47,858 nucleotides of DNA, from IMG/VR virus record IMGVR_UViG_3300020420_000023, positions 1 to 47,858 of that record, one strand, 5' to 3'. This document shows, in pieces, positions 1 to 8,185 of the stretch (position 1 is its first letter; every line of letters starts with the position of its first letter). Position numbers and translations under genes: made by a program. Below the pieces are notes generated by a model. That model was not told the origin of the DNA and searched no databases. It was given only the letters and a program-made list of their open reading frames with translations. The DNA is from a virus.

Positions 1-132
1 CAGAGCTTTCTTCAGAGCATTGTCCGTAGCATCAAAGATAAGCATAGAATCAGCCCCAACAGCCGTTACCTGAGTCTGTCCAGATATTACTGAAGGATCT
101 AAATATTCGCCATGTATTTTTGTTTTTGCCAT
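1..132 (-). CDS. Tail fibre protein, N-terminal fragment (runs off left edge)
   Basis: An ATG at 132 opens 44 codons that run to base 1 without a stop. The peptide begins MAKTKIHGEYLDPS and continues with a GADSMLIFDATDNALKKAL segment, a start I associate with tail fibres of marine podoviruses. Only three bases separate it from the stop of the preceding fibre gene on this strand, so it is the next gene in the late operon. The last gene of the window, on the same strand, is the C-terminal part of a fibre lacking its start, and the two may be one gene across the genome junction. Joining base 1 directly to base 47858 is out of frame, so some bases would have to be missing. The attachment role is inferred from context. 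Confidence 0.75.
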   Translation of the reverse strand, partial: MAKTKIHGEYLDPSVISGQTQVTAVGADSMLIFDATDNALKKAL

Positions 133-135
133 AAT

Positions 136-2535
136 TTACCCTACTAAATGTCCTGAAAAATTACTTTCTTGATGTATTGTATAGGTTCCTTGATCTGAAA
201 AAACAGCTACTCCCACTTGCACATTTGCCGCTAAATGAACAGACCAACTACTAACCATAGAATAATAGTTTGTAGAATAACTTCCAGGTCCATAAATTAC
301 ATGACCCTGACCATAACTTTCTTGAGTGACCGATGGTGAAGTTCCTGTATAAAATGCTAATCTCATGTAGGCATTTGAATCACTTAATGCATCGATTCTA
401 ACTTGTGTACTAAAATGATATATGCCTTCAACTGGCGTTGTATATCTTCCTGTGGTTGTACTGAAATTGCCTGAACCTGCTTGTGCACGGGTGGTAAATA
501 CAACTCCTGTTGTTCCACTTTGTCCAGAAGGGTTAGATGTTGACCTAGCCCAAAAGAAACCATTTGCATCATACTGTCTTGGTTTTTGTACTAATCCAGC
601 TGAAGTAATCCTAATGCCTGGTTTGTCTGCAACATAAGCAGTACTTTGTGTATATAGTTCTAGTTGCCCTGCTTTCCAATTTGTATCTGGTCCATTGCCT
701 GTAGGGCTCCCCATAATCCAAGCATATCCTGTATTAAAAGACCCAGAAGCAGATTTTGATCCCCAGCCTATGAAGGGACCATAAGCATCATCTGTATTGT
801 TTTCGTTATGTAGTATGATACCTGGTTGGCTTCTATCTCCTGTAGTAGATGTATCATTTGCAATTACTAAAGCAGGATTTTTGCCGTCCGCAGTCCCCCA
901 CCCTGTGCCATTGCTTGTTAAGTATCTTCCACTTCTTATGCTGTAAACTTGTCCACCACCAGATATGTCAGTATTTGTAATACTTAGTGTCCCTGTGTCT
1001 GTTGTACTATCCCCATTTACCCCATCTGTAAGTTCTATTTGCATTCCACCAGACTGCATCCTAATGCTTTGATTATCAGCAGAGCCAACCAATAAATTAG
1101 CTGCACCCGATTGAGAATCTAACCCTAAAAATCCATACTCAACATTATTGTCTCCACGAAGAATATAATGTTTATTACCAGTTCCATTTCTAGTTTGTAT
1201 GTTTGCCCCTGATGTGCCTAAGTTGGCAACACTATTTAACTGACCAGCATATGTAGAGTTTCCTATTGAAGTGCCTAATTGAATTTCACCGTCATCAGTT
1301 AATCTCATTTTTTCAGTATTATCTACACCAAATCTTATATTGCCGTCTTCTCTATTCCAAACATATGCTTCTGCTCCAACATTTAATATATCAAAACCAT
1401 CAGTTGTAGCACTACCAGTAGCAGAATTTGTTAATCTTAAATATGAAGCTGCATTTGAACTGTTTATATGAAGTGTAGTAGAACCTGATTGACCTGGAAC
1501 TGGAGTAATACCAATTCCAACACAATTGTTTGTTGAATCTACTATAAGCGTTGATGTATCAACTGTTAAGTTGGCTGACATTTTTACATCACCAACAATA
1601 TCTACGGGAACGGATGGCGAAGCAGTCCCTAACCCAACCCTTGAATTTGTATGATCTACAACAAAAGTAGGTGAATCAAAAGCAACATCATTAGATCCCA
1701 CAGTCAAAGTGCCTGGCATAGTAATATTGCCAGACAACTTGGCACTTGTAACTGTGCTGTCGCTTGGTGTTCCAATATTTACTGGATTTATTACATAAAC
1801 TGTTACACCTCTTCCAGCTATAACTCCTGTAGTTATTGTTAAGGTATTTGACGAAATAGTATATGCATCTTGATCTTGAAAAACACCATCAACGAAAACT
1901 ATTAAATTAGTTTCTGCTGCTGGAGTATCAGACAAAGTAAAGTCTGTTTGAGGATTACCACTTACATCTGCTGCGGTAAAAGTATCTACTGTAAGATTAG
2001 AACTTTGTAAATTAATTAGGTTATCAATAATAACTTCAAGAGCCATGCCGTTTGGTGGTGCGGCATCAAAAGTTAGGTTTGTTCCTGAAAAAGATATGGT
2101 GTCATGGTGTTGTAATACACCATTTAGGAATACCATGGCATTTGCTTCTACGCCTGGATTAGTTCCTATATTATAAGTTGTTGCTCCTCCAGCTGTAGTT
2201 GCATTGAATACAGTCTGGTTTGCAGATTTAGCTGCAATATTTTCTTGGATTGTTTCTAAAACCCCAGCTGTAACCCTTCCCTCGGCTGCATCGCCAGAGC
2301 TAAATGCTCTTGCCGTAGTGCTCTCTTGAGCACGGACAATAGTTAAGGTGTTGCCAGATCTAGCTGTACACTTACATATTTCATTATTACTTCCATCATC
2401 AAAGGTAATTAGAAAAAATTCACCAGCACTTAAGGATGGAAAAACAGATCCATCTGTAACTGTCGCACTCGTTGCAGAGTTTGATAGACTTGATGCAAGT
2501 GTAGTCTTGGCATTGTTCTTAAAAACAATTCCCAC
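136..2535 (-). CDS. Large tail fibre protein with C-terminal C1q-like domain (799 aa)
   Basis: Probable receptor-binding fibre or spike. Residues about 1-110 form a virion-attachment-like head. Residues about 120-255 hold two copies of a module with VFLNGVLQ and VFVDGVFQ followed by a short beta segment, typical of phage fibres. The middle has the Gly/Ser/Thr-rich beta pattern of trimeric fibres, with VDHTNSRVGLGTASP-type motifs. The last ~145 residues, from about 656, look like a C1q/TNF-type jelly roll (alternating beta strands, YTTPVEGIYHFSTQV, terminal GHLVG). The start is a GTG with a strong AGGAGG eight bases upstream. It lies at the end of the tail module. Fibre identity is strong; the C1q-like call is by pattern only. 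Confidence 0.85.
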   Translation of the reverse strand: MGIVFKNNAKTTLASSLSNSATSATVTDGSVFPSLSAGEFFLITFDDGSNNEICKCTARSGNTLTIVRAQESTTARAFSSGDAAEGRVTAGVLETIQENIAAKSANQTVFNATTAGGATTYNIGTNPGVEANAMVFLNGVLQHHDTISFSGTNLTFDAAPPNGMALEVIIDNLINLQSSNLTVDTFTAADVSGNPQTDFTLSDTPAAETNLIVFVDGVFQDQDAYTISSNTLTITTGVIAGRGVTVYVINPVNIGTPSDSTVTSAKLSGNITMPGTLTVGSNDVAFDSPTFVVDHTNSRVGLGTASPSVPVDIVGDVKMSANLTVDTSTLIVDSTNNCVGIGITPVPGQSGSTTLHINSSNAASYLRLTNSATGSATTDGFDILNVGAEAYVWNREDGNIRFGVDNTEKMRLTDDGEIQLGTSIGNSTYAGQLNSVANLGTSGANIQTRNGTGNKHYILRGDNNVEYGFLGLDSQSGAANLLVGSADNQSIRMQSGGMQIELTDGVNGDSTTDTGTLSITNTDISGGGQVYSIRSGRYLTSNGTGWGTADGKNPALVIANDTSTTGDRSQPGIILHNENNTDDAYGPFIGWGSKSASGSFNTGYAWIMGSPTGNGPDTNWKAGQLELYTQSTAYVADKPGIRITSAGLVQKPRQYDANGFFWARSTSNPSGQSGTTGVVFTTRAQAGSGNFSTTTGRYTTPVEGIYHFSTQVRIDALSDSNAYMRLAFYTGTSPSVTQESYGQGHVIYGPGSYSTNYYSMVSSWSVHLAANVQVGVAVFSDQGTYTIHQESNFSGHLVG

Positions 2536-2555
2536 AGTATTAGCCTCCTAAAATA

Positions 2556-2981
2556 TTAGCTGACTGTTACTGTCCAGGTAATTGTCATAGAGTCGGCTGA
2601 ACCTTTATTTACAACTGAAAATACTGTTCTACAAAGCATAGTACCGCCAGAAGAAGCATTAAATAATCCAGCTTCTGTAACAGCACCAGTACCTGTGCCA
2701 GCCGCAAATGTTGCAACATAGGTTACAACTGCACTAGAAACAGATGTGCTTGTAAGAGAAACTCTCCCAAGCTGATTTCCAAGTGCTGTATCTGAGGCGG
2801 CAGCTGCTGTAGATCCACTACCAATAGCCATGTGAGACATAGCTGTTGCAGTTGCATCTTTCATTCTGGAAGCTACATAACCTTTACCTGCTGTAACAAC
2901 AAGGTTATCAACTTCCTGTACGACATCGCCATTGATTGCAATAGCAAGCTTACCTTTTAGTTTTAAATTATCATTTATCAT
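2556..2981 (-). CDS. Tail-associated structural protein (141 aa)
   Basis: A small beta-rich protein between two tail genes. It contains GSGSTAAAASDTALGNQ followed by a strand and then AGTGTGAVTEAGLFNAS and a CRTVFSV segment. That arrangement resembles the N-terminal domain of tail fibre or baseplate proteins of other tailed phages, where a gly-rich loop precedes EAGLF. There is no signal peptide or membrane segment. The ATG start has an AGGAG about ten bases upstream. It most likely decorates or links the distal tail. The exact role is unknown. Confidence 0.65.
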   Translation of the reverse strand: MINDNLKLKGKLAIAINGDVVQEVDNLVVTAGKGYVASRMKDATATAMSHMAIGSGSTAAAASDTALGNQLGRVSLTSTSVSSAVVTYVATFAAGTGTGAVTEAGLFNASSGGTMLCRTVFSVVNKGSADSMTITWTVTVS

Positions 2982-2994
2982 TTTTTATGAGCTC

Positions 2995-5052
2995 CTAATT
3001 TAATACAAATGTATTTAAAGCGGCAGTATTCAAAATTGACCCACCACCAGGTATAAACAGAATACTTACCGATTCGCTTATTGTAGCATTATCTGAAAGA
3101 GATTTGCTAAAAGTAAGCACCGATTGTTCAGACATTATCAGCGAGTCTGATCTATTTGAATTGAACGCAGAAGCAAGGCTCTCTACAATGGATGTAGAAT
3201 CCTGAACCCCATCTGCTGAGTTCAAGTTTGTAGATTCAGTTACACTAATCTGATCTGAAAAAACATTCTGTCCACCTAAAGATAACACTTCTGAGAGAGA
3301 TAAACTATCAGAAGGTGCAAGAGAAATAGAAAAAACTGGTGTTGCATCAGAAGGACCTACAGAATCAGACTTTACAAGTTCTGAACTTAAAGCTGCAGAT
3401 TCTGAAACATTAAAAGAGTCTGATACTCCCGGCTTTCCAACAGCAAACGTTGGGGCATCTGAAACTGAAAATACATTGTTTTTATTAATCCCTGACTCTG
3501 TAGCTAAATCATCTGATGCACTAGCTGTATCATCCATTGCTGCTGCATCTGTAAATGTTCTTATGTAAGAAACAATTCTTGCCAAAGATTCAGACATCGC
3601 TATATCTCCTCCAGTTGAAACTGAAGAATTTATCTCTCCTCCCATGCCACTATGATTTGTACAATAATAGAAAAGTGTTGTAGCTGTGCTATTTGTTACT
3701 TGTATTCTTGTGTATGCACCGCTTGAACCTGCTGTGCCGTTTGTAGTAACTCCAGTTGTGTATTCAGTTCCACTATTGTGAGATCCATTTGCAGTCTCAC
3801 TAAACCTAAAAGGGTGTCCAGAGTTGCTAGATGCAGAGGTGTCAAAGGTGTATGTATTTCCTGATACTAGATGAACTAACGGAGAAACTATTCCATCAAT
3901 ATAGTATTTATTGCCTGATCCATAATTATTTACACCAGAAGCAACAGTAACTGCAAAATTAGTATCAGAAGAGCTTTGAGTTGATGTTGCCGCTCCCATA
4001 CCACTATGGTTTGTACAATAGTAATGAAGACTAGGTGTTGAATCAGATATAGTTATTCTTGTGTATGCACCTGAACTTCCCGGTGTTCCATTAGTTGTTA
4101 CATTTGTTGTATATTCTGAACCGCTACCATGAGTACCATTTGCAGTTGTTGAGAATCTAAGCGGATGTCCAGAGTTACTGCTATCAGATTGATCAAATGT
4201 GTAAGTAAATCCTGAATTTAGAATTAATCCGGGGCTTGAAAGACCATCTATATGATATTTGTTTCCAGAGCCATAACTGTTTGTGGCTGAAGCTACTGTT
4301 ACGGTATAAGTTTTTGTTGTTGGTATTTGTGAACCATCATCAACATTTTTACCTACTAATTTTACATCTGACTCTGATACTGAAAGAGTATCTGTATTTA
4401 CTTTTGCAGTTTCCAAAGAAGGTGTATCAGAAAAAGAAACACTATCACTTTTTGATAAGTCAACCTCAACCTCTATAGGATCAGTAAATGTAACGCTATC
4501 TGTTTTTCCTACATCCACACTTCTGACTGCTTGCTCTGAAACAGATGTGGTATCTGCCTGAATACTACTAAATAATTTTGCAAGATCTTCAGTAACTGTT
4601 GGAGAATCCGATTTACCTAAAGATGTGTCTTTTGATGTAATATCCTCAGACATTGAAGGAGAATCAGTAAATCCTCTTACATACTGAACCACTCTTGAAA
4701 GACTTTCACTAATTGTTGGGGTGTCTGACTTTCCTAAGTTAAATGCTTTTGCTGGGTCTTGATCTCCAACTGAAGTGGAATCTGATTTACCAAGACCAAC
4801 ACTTCTAACATCTGTGTCTGTAAATGTAATTGTCTCTGCGTTTGGAGAGTCAAGAGAAGCCATGAAGTATAGATTTTTAGTATCAGAATCTAAAGTAAGA
4901 ACCGTACTAAGGTCTATAAAATCTAGTCTTGTTTTAAGATTTACAAACTCTAAAAGAGTTGTGGTATCAGATGATGCCTGAAGGGATGCAAACTCCTGTT
5001 TGGTAACTTGAACTTGGAGAGCAGAAAATTCTACCTTTAGTCTTATAGCCAT
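2995..5052 (-). CDS. Repetitive tail protein with two cupredoxin-like domains (685 aa)
   Basis: Structural tail protein built of Ser/Asp-rich repeats (variants of LGKSDSPTVTEDL and SDSVSFSDT) from about residue 65 to 235 and again from about 485 to 670. Two ~105-residue domains, about 247-353 and 366-471, interrupt the repeats and are close copies of each other. Each has SGHP(L/F)RFS, then YYCTNHSGMG, giving His296/Cys346/His349/Met352 and His413/Cys464/His467/Met470. This His...Cys-x2-His-x2-Met arrangement matches the type-1 copper site of plastocyanin/azurin folds. Metal binding is inferred; the repeats and residues are visible. It lies between the BppU-like gene, with which it overlaps by one base, and tail-fibre genes. 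Confidence 0.7.
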   Translation of the reverse strand: MAIRLKVEFSALQVQVTKQEFASLQASSDTTTLLEFVNLKTRLDFIDLSTVLTLDSDTKNLYFMASLDSPNAETITFTDTDVRSVGLGKSDSTSVGDQDPAKAFNLGKSDTPTISESLSRVVQYVRGFTDSPSMSEDITSKDTSLGKSDSPTVTEDLAKLFSSIQADTTSVSEQAVRSVDVGKTDSVTFTDPIEVEVDLSKSDSVSFSDTPSLETAKVNTDTLSVSESDVKLVGKNVDDGSQIPTTKTYTVTVASATNSYGSGNKYHIDGLSSPGLILNSGFTYTFDQSDSSNSGHPLRFSTTANGTHGSGSEYTTNVTTNGTPGSSGAYTRITISDSTPSLHYYCTNHSGMGAATSTQSSSDTNFAVTVASGVNNYGSGNKYYIDGIVSPLVHLVSGNTYTFDTSASSNSGHPFRFSETANGSHNSGTEYTTGVTTNGTAGSSGAYTRIQVTNSTATTLFYYCTNHSGMGGEINSSVSTGGDIAMSESLARIVSYIRTFTDAAAMDDTASASDDLATESGINKNNVFSVSDAPTFAVGKPGVSDSFNVSESAALSSELVKSDSVGPSDATPVFSISLAPSDSLSLSEVLSLGGQNVFSDQISVTESTNLNSADGVQDSTSIVESLASAFNSNRSDSLIMSEQSVLTFSKSLSDNATISESVSILFIPGGGSILNTAALNTFVLN

Positions 5053-5426
5053 TAGTCAAAATCATCTCTCACATTAAGTTTTATTAAGTCATTGACTGTT
5101 TGAATATTGCCATCTGACTTTGTAAACTCAACCTCCGCTTCAAAAATACCCGCTGCAGGAAATGTATCTGATGGAAATAACATAGCAACCTTTCCAGCGG
5201 TAGCATCTGTAATTGATGCCGTTATAGTTTTAAGAATTGTTGTTTCACCTATTTCTCTTACTCTTATTCTGACAGTTCCCCCTGAAACATCTATAGGAGC
5301 AAAAGTATTTGGATCTTCAGGATCTAAAACTTGTCCGCTTGCAGCAGTATTACTATCTTTCAGAGTAATAGTAAGTTCTGGCAAAGTATCACCTTTAACT
5401 AATTTTATTGTTTCTGAATATGCCAC
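5052..5426 (-). CDS. BppU N-terminal-domain-like baseplate/tail protein (124 aa)
   Basis: A 124-residue beta-sandwich-like protein that begins near ETIKLVKGDTLPELTITLKD and contains GGTVRIRVRE and FEAEVEFTKSDG. This pattern (polarity towards a linear strand series with KGD near the start) is that of the N-terminal domain of phage baseplate upper protein families. In those families the domain anchors receptor-binding parts to the tail. The start is GTG, sharing one base with the TAG of the upstream gene (TAGTG), so translation is probably coupled. It is followed by the cupredoxin-containing tail protein. The family call is from pattern, with no measured score. Confidence 0.6.
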   Translation of the reverse strand: MAYSETIKLVKGDTLPELTITLKDSNTAASGQVLDPEDPNTFAPIDVSGGTVRIRVREIGETTILKTITASITDATAGKVAMLFPSDTFPAAGIFEAEVEFTKSDGNIQTVNDLIKLNVRDDFD

Positions 5427-6106
5427 TATACAAACTCCTGATATTTAACTGTAAGAGGAGCACCCACATTGCCGTATTTTGACTTTCTAACAGCTTGTGC
5501 CTCTCCTTTATCGTACATTCTTTTATTTAGATCAGCAGCTTGTAAATCTGTCCAAGGACTATCTTTCATCATCTGCAATCTATATAAAGCACCATGTACT
5601 ATGGTTTCCATATACTCATTAGCTATTATAGAAGGAATTGTTGTTGCTGTCTGTTTAGGTTTTAAAGAATACAAAACATAAACTTTTTCATTTACAGTAG
5701 GTGTTGGAGCAAACAAAATAGTTTCTTGATCTCTCTGCGTATAATACTTTACAGCTCCTTTACCATAAACATCAAAAATAGAAACAGCACCTATCTGTGC
5801 TTTTGCCTCTAATTTATAATATCTTTTTTGAGAAACTTGAGTCCCGGTAGATTCTGAAAACTCTTTATAAACATCAATAATATGATTGAGTTCAGTTCCA
5901 ACAGGTATATCTAAATCAGATGAACTATATTCATTTAAATTTTTTACTACTTGTAAAAGAGTAAGATCTTGTAAATAAATGTCTGTATTGACACAAAATT
6001 CAATAAGAGTGTTTCTTAGTTCTTCAATGGCAAGAAAAGAAGGACAGCTTGGTGCTTCTCGTTTTACTTTAGGTACTAAAGTTTCTATCTTTTTTGATAC
6101 TGCCAT
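5426..6106 (-). CDS. Head-tail connector/tail structural protein (226 aa)
   Basis: Unrecognised at the level of a named family. It is a soluble, mixed alpha/beta protein with a helical N-terminal part (LAIEELRNTLIEFC, about residues 24-37), a central strand region around IFDVYGKGAVKYYTQRD, and a helical C-terminal part containing YMETIVHGALYRLQMMKDSPW. It sits between an adaptor-like gene and the tail genes, directly after the capsid module, which is where podoviruses encode connector or tail-tube components. The ATG start is seven bases after the stop of the adaptor-like gene. Function by position only. Confidence 0.6.
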   Translation of the reverse strand: MAVSKKIETLVPKVKREAPSCPSFLAIEELRNTLIEFCVNTDIYLQDLTLLQVVKNLNEYSSSDLDIPVGTELNHIIDVYKEFSESTGTQVSQKRYYKLEAKAQIGAVSIFDVYGKGAVKYYTQRDQETILFAPTPTVNEKVYVLYSLKPKQTATTIPSIIANEYMETIVHGALYRLQMMKDSPWTDLQAADLNKRMYDKGEAQAVRKSKYGNVGAPLTVKYQEFV

Positions 6107-6112
6107 TGCTCA

Positions 6113-6775
6113 TTATTGAACTGGTGTTGACGGTCTAGGTGAGGTTCCAGCATCAACTTGGTTCTTTACTCCTATTGCACTTTGAAAGGATTGTAAATAT
6201 GCCCCTGCTCTTTGCATATCACCTGCATATTCAGCGTCTTTCAAATAAGATCTATATAAAATATAGTCTAATATAGCATTTGCATATACATCATCTAATG
6301 AAATAACAGTTGTTGCTGTACTAAAATTAGCTATGGTTATATTAGAGGGGGCTGAACTATAAACAATACTTATAGTATGACCTCCACCTGATGGATGTGG
6401 ATATACATAAAAAACTTTAGGATCTACTGGATCATATATGTAATGTTCAACTGTAGTTCCAGTTGTTCCATGCCAATCTTCAATTTGATCATCTAAAACT
6501 CTTTTTTCTATATTTGTAATAGGTTTTGTTGTTGGTGAGTTGTTTTTATATATATTTAATAATCTTAAGCCTGCGGCTGGAAGAGATTGTTTTGAAGCTT
6601 GTGCTAAAGTAAAAGATTCATTTACCGGGTTGGCATCAGGTCTATAAAGAACTATCTCTCTTTGAGCATCATTTAAATATCCAAGAAGTGTAGCCTGAGT
6701 CCATCTTACATTTGTTGTATCTTGTAAAATCTCCTCTGCTTTATCTATGATATCAATTACTTTTACTGTTGCCAT
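6113..6775 (-). CDS. Head-tail adaptor-like protein (220 aa)
   Basis: Soluble alpha-helical protein. It opens with IIDKAEEILQDTTNVRWTQ and LLGYLNDAQREIVLYRPDA, a pattern of short helices with W-T-x-x-x-L-L-x-Y-L-N-D-A-Q-R-E that I associate with phage adaptor proteins of SU10/marine podovirus type. These adaptors sit as a ring between portal and tail. A second helical part (DDVYANAILDYILYRSYLKD) completes the bundle. Order in the operon (portal, scaffold, capsid, two small genes, this gene) agrees with that role. The adaptor assignment is inference from pattern and position. Confidence 0.6.
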   Translation of the reverse strand: MATVKVIDIIDKAEEILQDTTNVRWTQATLLGYLNDAQREIVLYRPDANPVNESFTLAQASKQSLPAAGLRLLNIYKNNSPTTKPITNIEKRVLDDQIEDWHGTTGTTVEHYIYDPVDPKVFYVYPHPSGGGHTISIVYSSAPSNITIANFSTATTVISLDDVYANAILDYILYRSYLKDAEYAGDMQRAGAYLQSFQSAIGVKNQVDAGTSPRPSTPVQ

Positions 6776-6776
6776 A

Positions 6777-7061
6777 TTACAATCCTAGTTTTTTGATTTC
6801 TTCTTTTGTTAAAGATCTTTTATCATAAATAAAAGTCCAATACTCTTCTCTGTGCAAAGGATTCCAACGGACTACTCTTCCGCTTTCTCCTTTTGATGCT
6901 ATTGGTTGCCTTCTTGAAGAATCTTGAACTGGCTCTTCTACAACCTCTGAACTCTCTTCTAGGGTATCTAGTTTATGTTGCAAGTCTGCAAGTTTTTCTT
7001 TTGGATTTAGTTTGACATTAAACTTTTCTTTTGCAACTTTTAAAATTTCGTCTTTCTTCAT
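6777..7061 (-). CDS. Small head-module protein with HeH/LEM-like N-terminus (94 aa)
   Basis: Not recognised with certainty. The first ~35 residues (EILKVAKEKFNVKLNPKEK then LADLQHKLDTLEE) look like a helix-extended loop-helix fold of the LEM/Rho-N type seen in small phage head-module proteins. An acidic linker (EESSEVVEEPVQD) leads to a basic and aromatic C-terminus with HREEYWTFIYD. The gene is between the capsid and adaptor genes, and its ATG overlaps the TGA of the basic gene before it. It could be a head-completion or decoration factor. Confidence 0.55.
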   Translation of the reverse strand: MKKDEILKVAKEKFNVKLNPKEKLADLQHKLDTLEESSEVVEEPVQDSSRRQPIASKGESGRVVRWNPLHREEYWTFIYDKRSLTKEEIKKLGL

Positions 7062-7240
7062 TTCTTTTTCCTTGCTCTTATTTTACCAGTTCTTGAGGCT
7101 TTCCTTGATCCCTTCGGTCCTAGAACTTTTGTTAAGGTACCATAAACATAGGCATTCAATCTATCACCTGTTAAACCTTTCTTCTTACCTTGAGCTTTTA
7201 ATCTTCGCTCTAAAGCTTCTTTTTTTGATCCTTTTGGCAT
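7058..7240 (-). CDS. Very basic small protein (60 aa)
   Basis: Unrecognised. Lys/Arg-rich from end to end: MPKGSKKEALERRLKAQGKK at the start and SRTGKIRARKKK at the end, with a short hydrophobic centre (NAYVYGTLTKVLG). The start is the ATG at 7240. A longer reading from a TTG at 7273 would begin inside the capsid-gene terminator hairpin and is unlikely. The stop overlaps the next start (ATGA). It resembles nucleic-acid-binding small proteins that phages place in head modules, but no function is shown. Confidence 0.55.
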   Translation of the reverse strand: MPKGSKKEALERRLKAQGKKKGLTGDRLNAYVYGTLTKVLGPKGSRKASRTGKIRARKKK

Positions 7241-7253
7241 TTTCTTTAAAGAA

Positions 7254-7271
7254 GGGGAGCCGAAGCTCCCC
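7254..7271 (-). terminator. Rho-independent terminator after the major capsid gene
   Basis: Read on the minus strand, a perfect 7-bp stem GGGGAGC/GCTCCCC encloses a TTCG tetraloop and is followed by TTCTTT. It lies eleven bases after the capsid stop codon, within the late operon. It probably acts as a partial terminator that lets the capsid message accumulate above the downstream head-tail genes. Confidence 0.85.
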
Positions 7272-7281
7272 AACTATATAA

Positions 7282-8145
7282 TTAAGAATTTAACTTAATT
7301 TCGCCAATTGCTGTTGGTACAACAACCTTATAGCCATAAACAGATAGTCCTCTCACACCATCACCGAATGAAGACTCAAGTCTTACAGTTTCAGTATTAG
7401 TCATTTGAGAAGCATATGCTACAGCTTTAGGATGACCAAAGAATCCAGTAGTTACAGATCCACTTGTAGGTAAGTTGTTGGATACATAAACAGTAAATCT
7501 GTCAATCATTCCAATGTTACCATTTCTTAGTGGAGACTCAGCATCACCTGTAAGGTATGCTTGCTTAAGGTCTGAATTTTTAATGATCGCAGCAGTTGCT
7601 GGGTCAATAATCATGAACCTTTCTGTTTCTGGGATATTATTTTGATCAAGCGTTTTACCAGCAGTCAAAATATGACCAAGGATGTTACCTGCATTAGTTC
7701 CAGCCTCACTACTATTAACATCTGTTAAAGATGATCCTGAACCAATGTTTGCAAACACATCTGTCTCGATAGCAATTTTCATGTTTTGAGCTGCATCTTC
7801 TGCTGCTGCATTCATGAAATCAATATCGGCTTGTGATCTTAAAATATCATCAACTTTAAAAGCGTAGCTTTTAGCCTTGTTGATATCAAGCTCTACTGTG
7901 CCTGAAGTTACATCTGCATAAGATAAAGAACCAGTATAGTCTGCAACTGTAACAGCTGGGACTGTTCTAATGTTTACCTTATTACCTAGTCCTGAAATTT
8001 CTCCTTCGTACTCGTTAGTTGTTACCTCAGATAAAATTGTTTGAGCGTAAAACTTAGCTTGTAACTTTTTAGAAAATACTTCAGGTATGAAGTGCTGTTC
8101 ACCACTTGCGAAGCTAAAGCTTCCACTTGAAGATGAATATGCCAT
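7282..8145 (-). CDS. Major capsid protein, HK97 fold (287 aa)
   Basis: Main shell protein. The N-terminal arm (about 1-35) leads to FIPEVFSKKLQAKFYAQ and the extended-loop region. A spine-helix region (AAEDAAQNMKIAIETDVFA, about 114-132) precedes the P-domain segment ERFMIIDPATAAIIKNSDLK (about 172-191), then GMIDRFTVYVSNNLP and the C-terminal strands. These are the hallmarks of the short HK97-type coat proteins of P22/T7-like and marine podoviruses, and the length is usual for them. A strong AAGGAG precedes the ATG, and a TTCG-hairpin terminator follows the stop. Scaffold and portal lie upstream. Very likely. Confidence 0.93.
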   Translation of the reverse strand: MAYSSSSGSFSFASGEQHFIPEVFSKKLQAKFYAQTILSEVTTNEYEGEISGLGNKVNIRTVPAVTVADYTGSLSYADVTSGTVELDINKAKSYAFKVDDILRSQADIDFMNAAAEDAAQNMKIAIETDVFANIGSGSSLTDVNSSEAGTNAGNILGHILTAGKTLDQNNIPETERFMIIDPATAAIIKNSDLKQAYLTGDAESPLRNGNIGMIDRFTVYVSNNLPTSGSVTTGFFGHPKAVAYASQMTNTETVRLESSFGDGVRGLSVYGYKVVVPTAIGEIKLNS

Positions 8146-8185
8146 TTTTTTCTCCTTTTAAAAAAGTTTTATAAAAATAGCAAAA

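Noticed and set aside
1283-1306. Minus-strand CTGATGA followed closely by GAAA, hammerhead-like
   Set aside because: Only four bases separate the two boxes, so no stem II can form, and no matching stems I or III exist. It is coding sequence for a tail-fibre L-T-D-D-G-E motif.
7058-7273. Longer version of the basic 60-aa gene starting with TTG
   Set aside because: The extra codons begin inside the capsid-gene terminator hairpin and no ribosome binding site precedes them. The ATG at 7240 is more likely.
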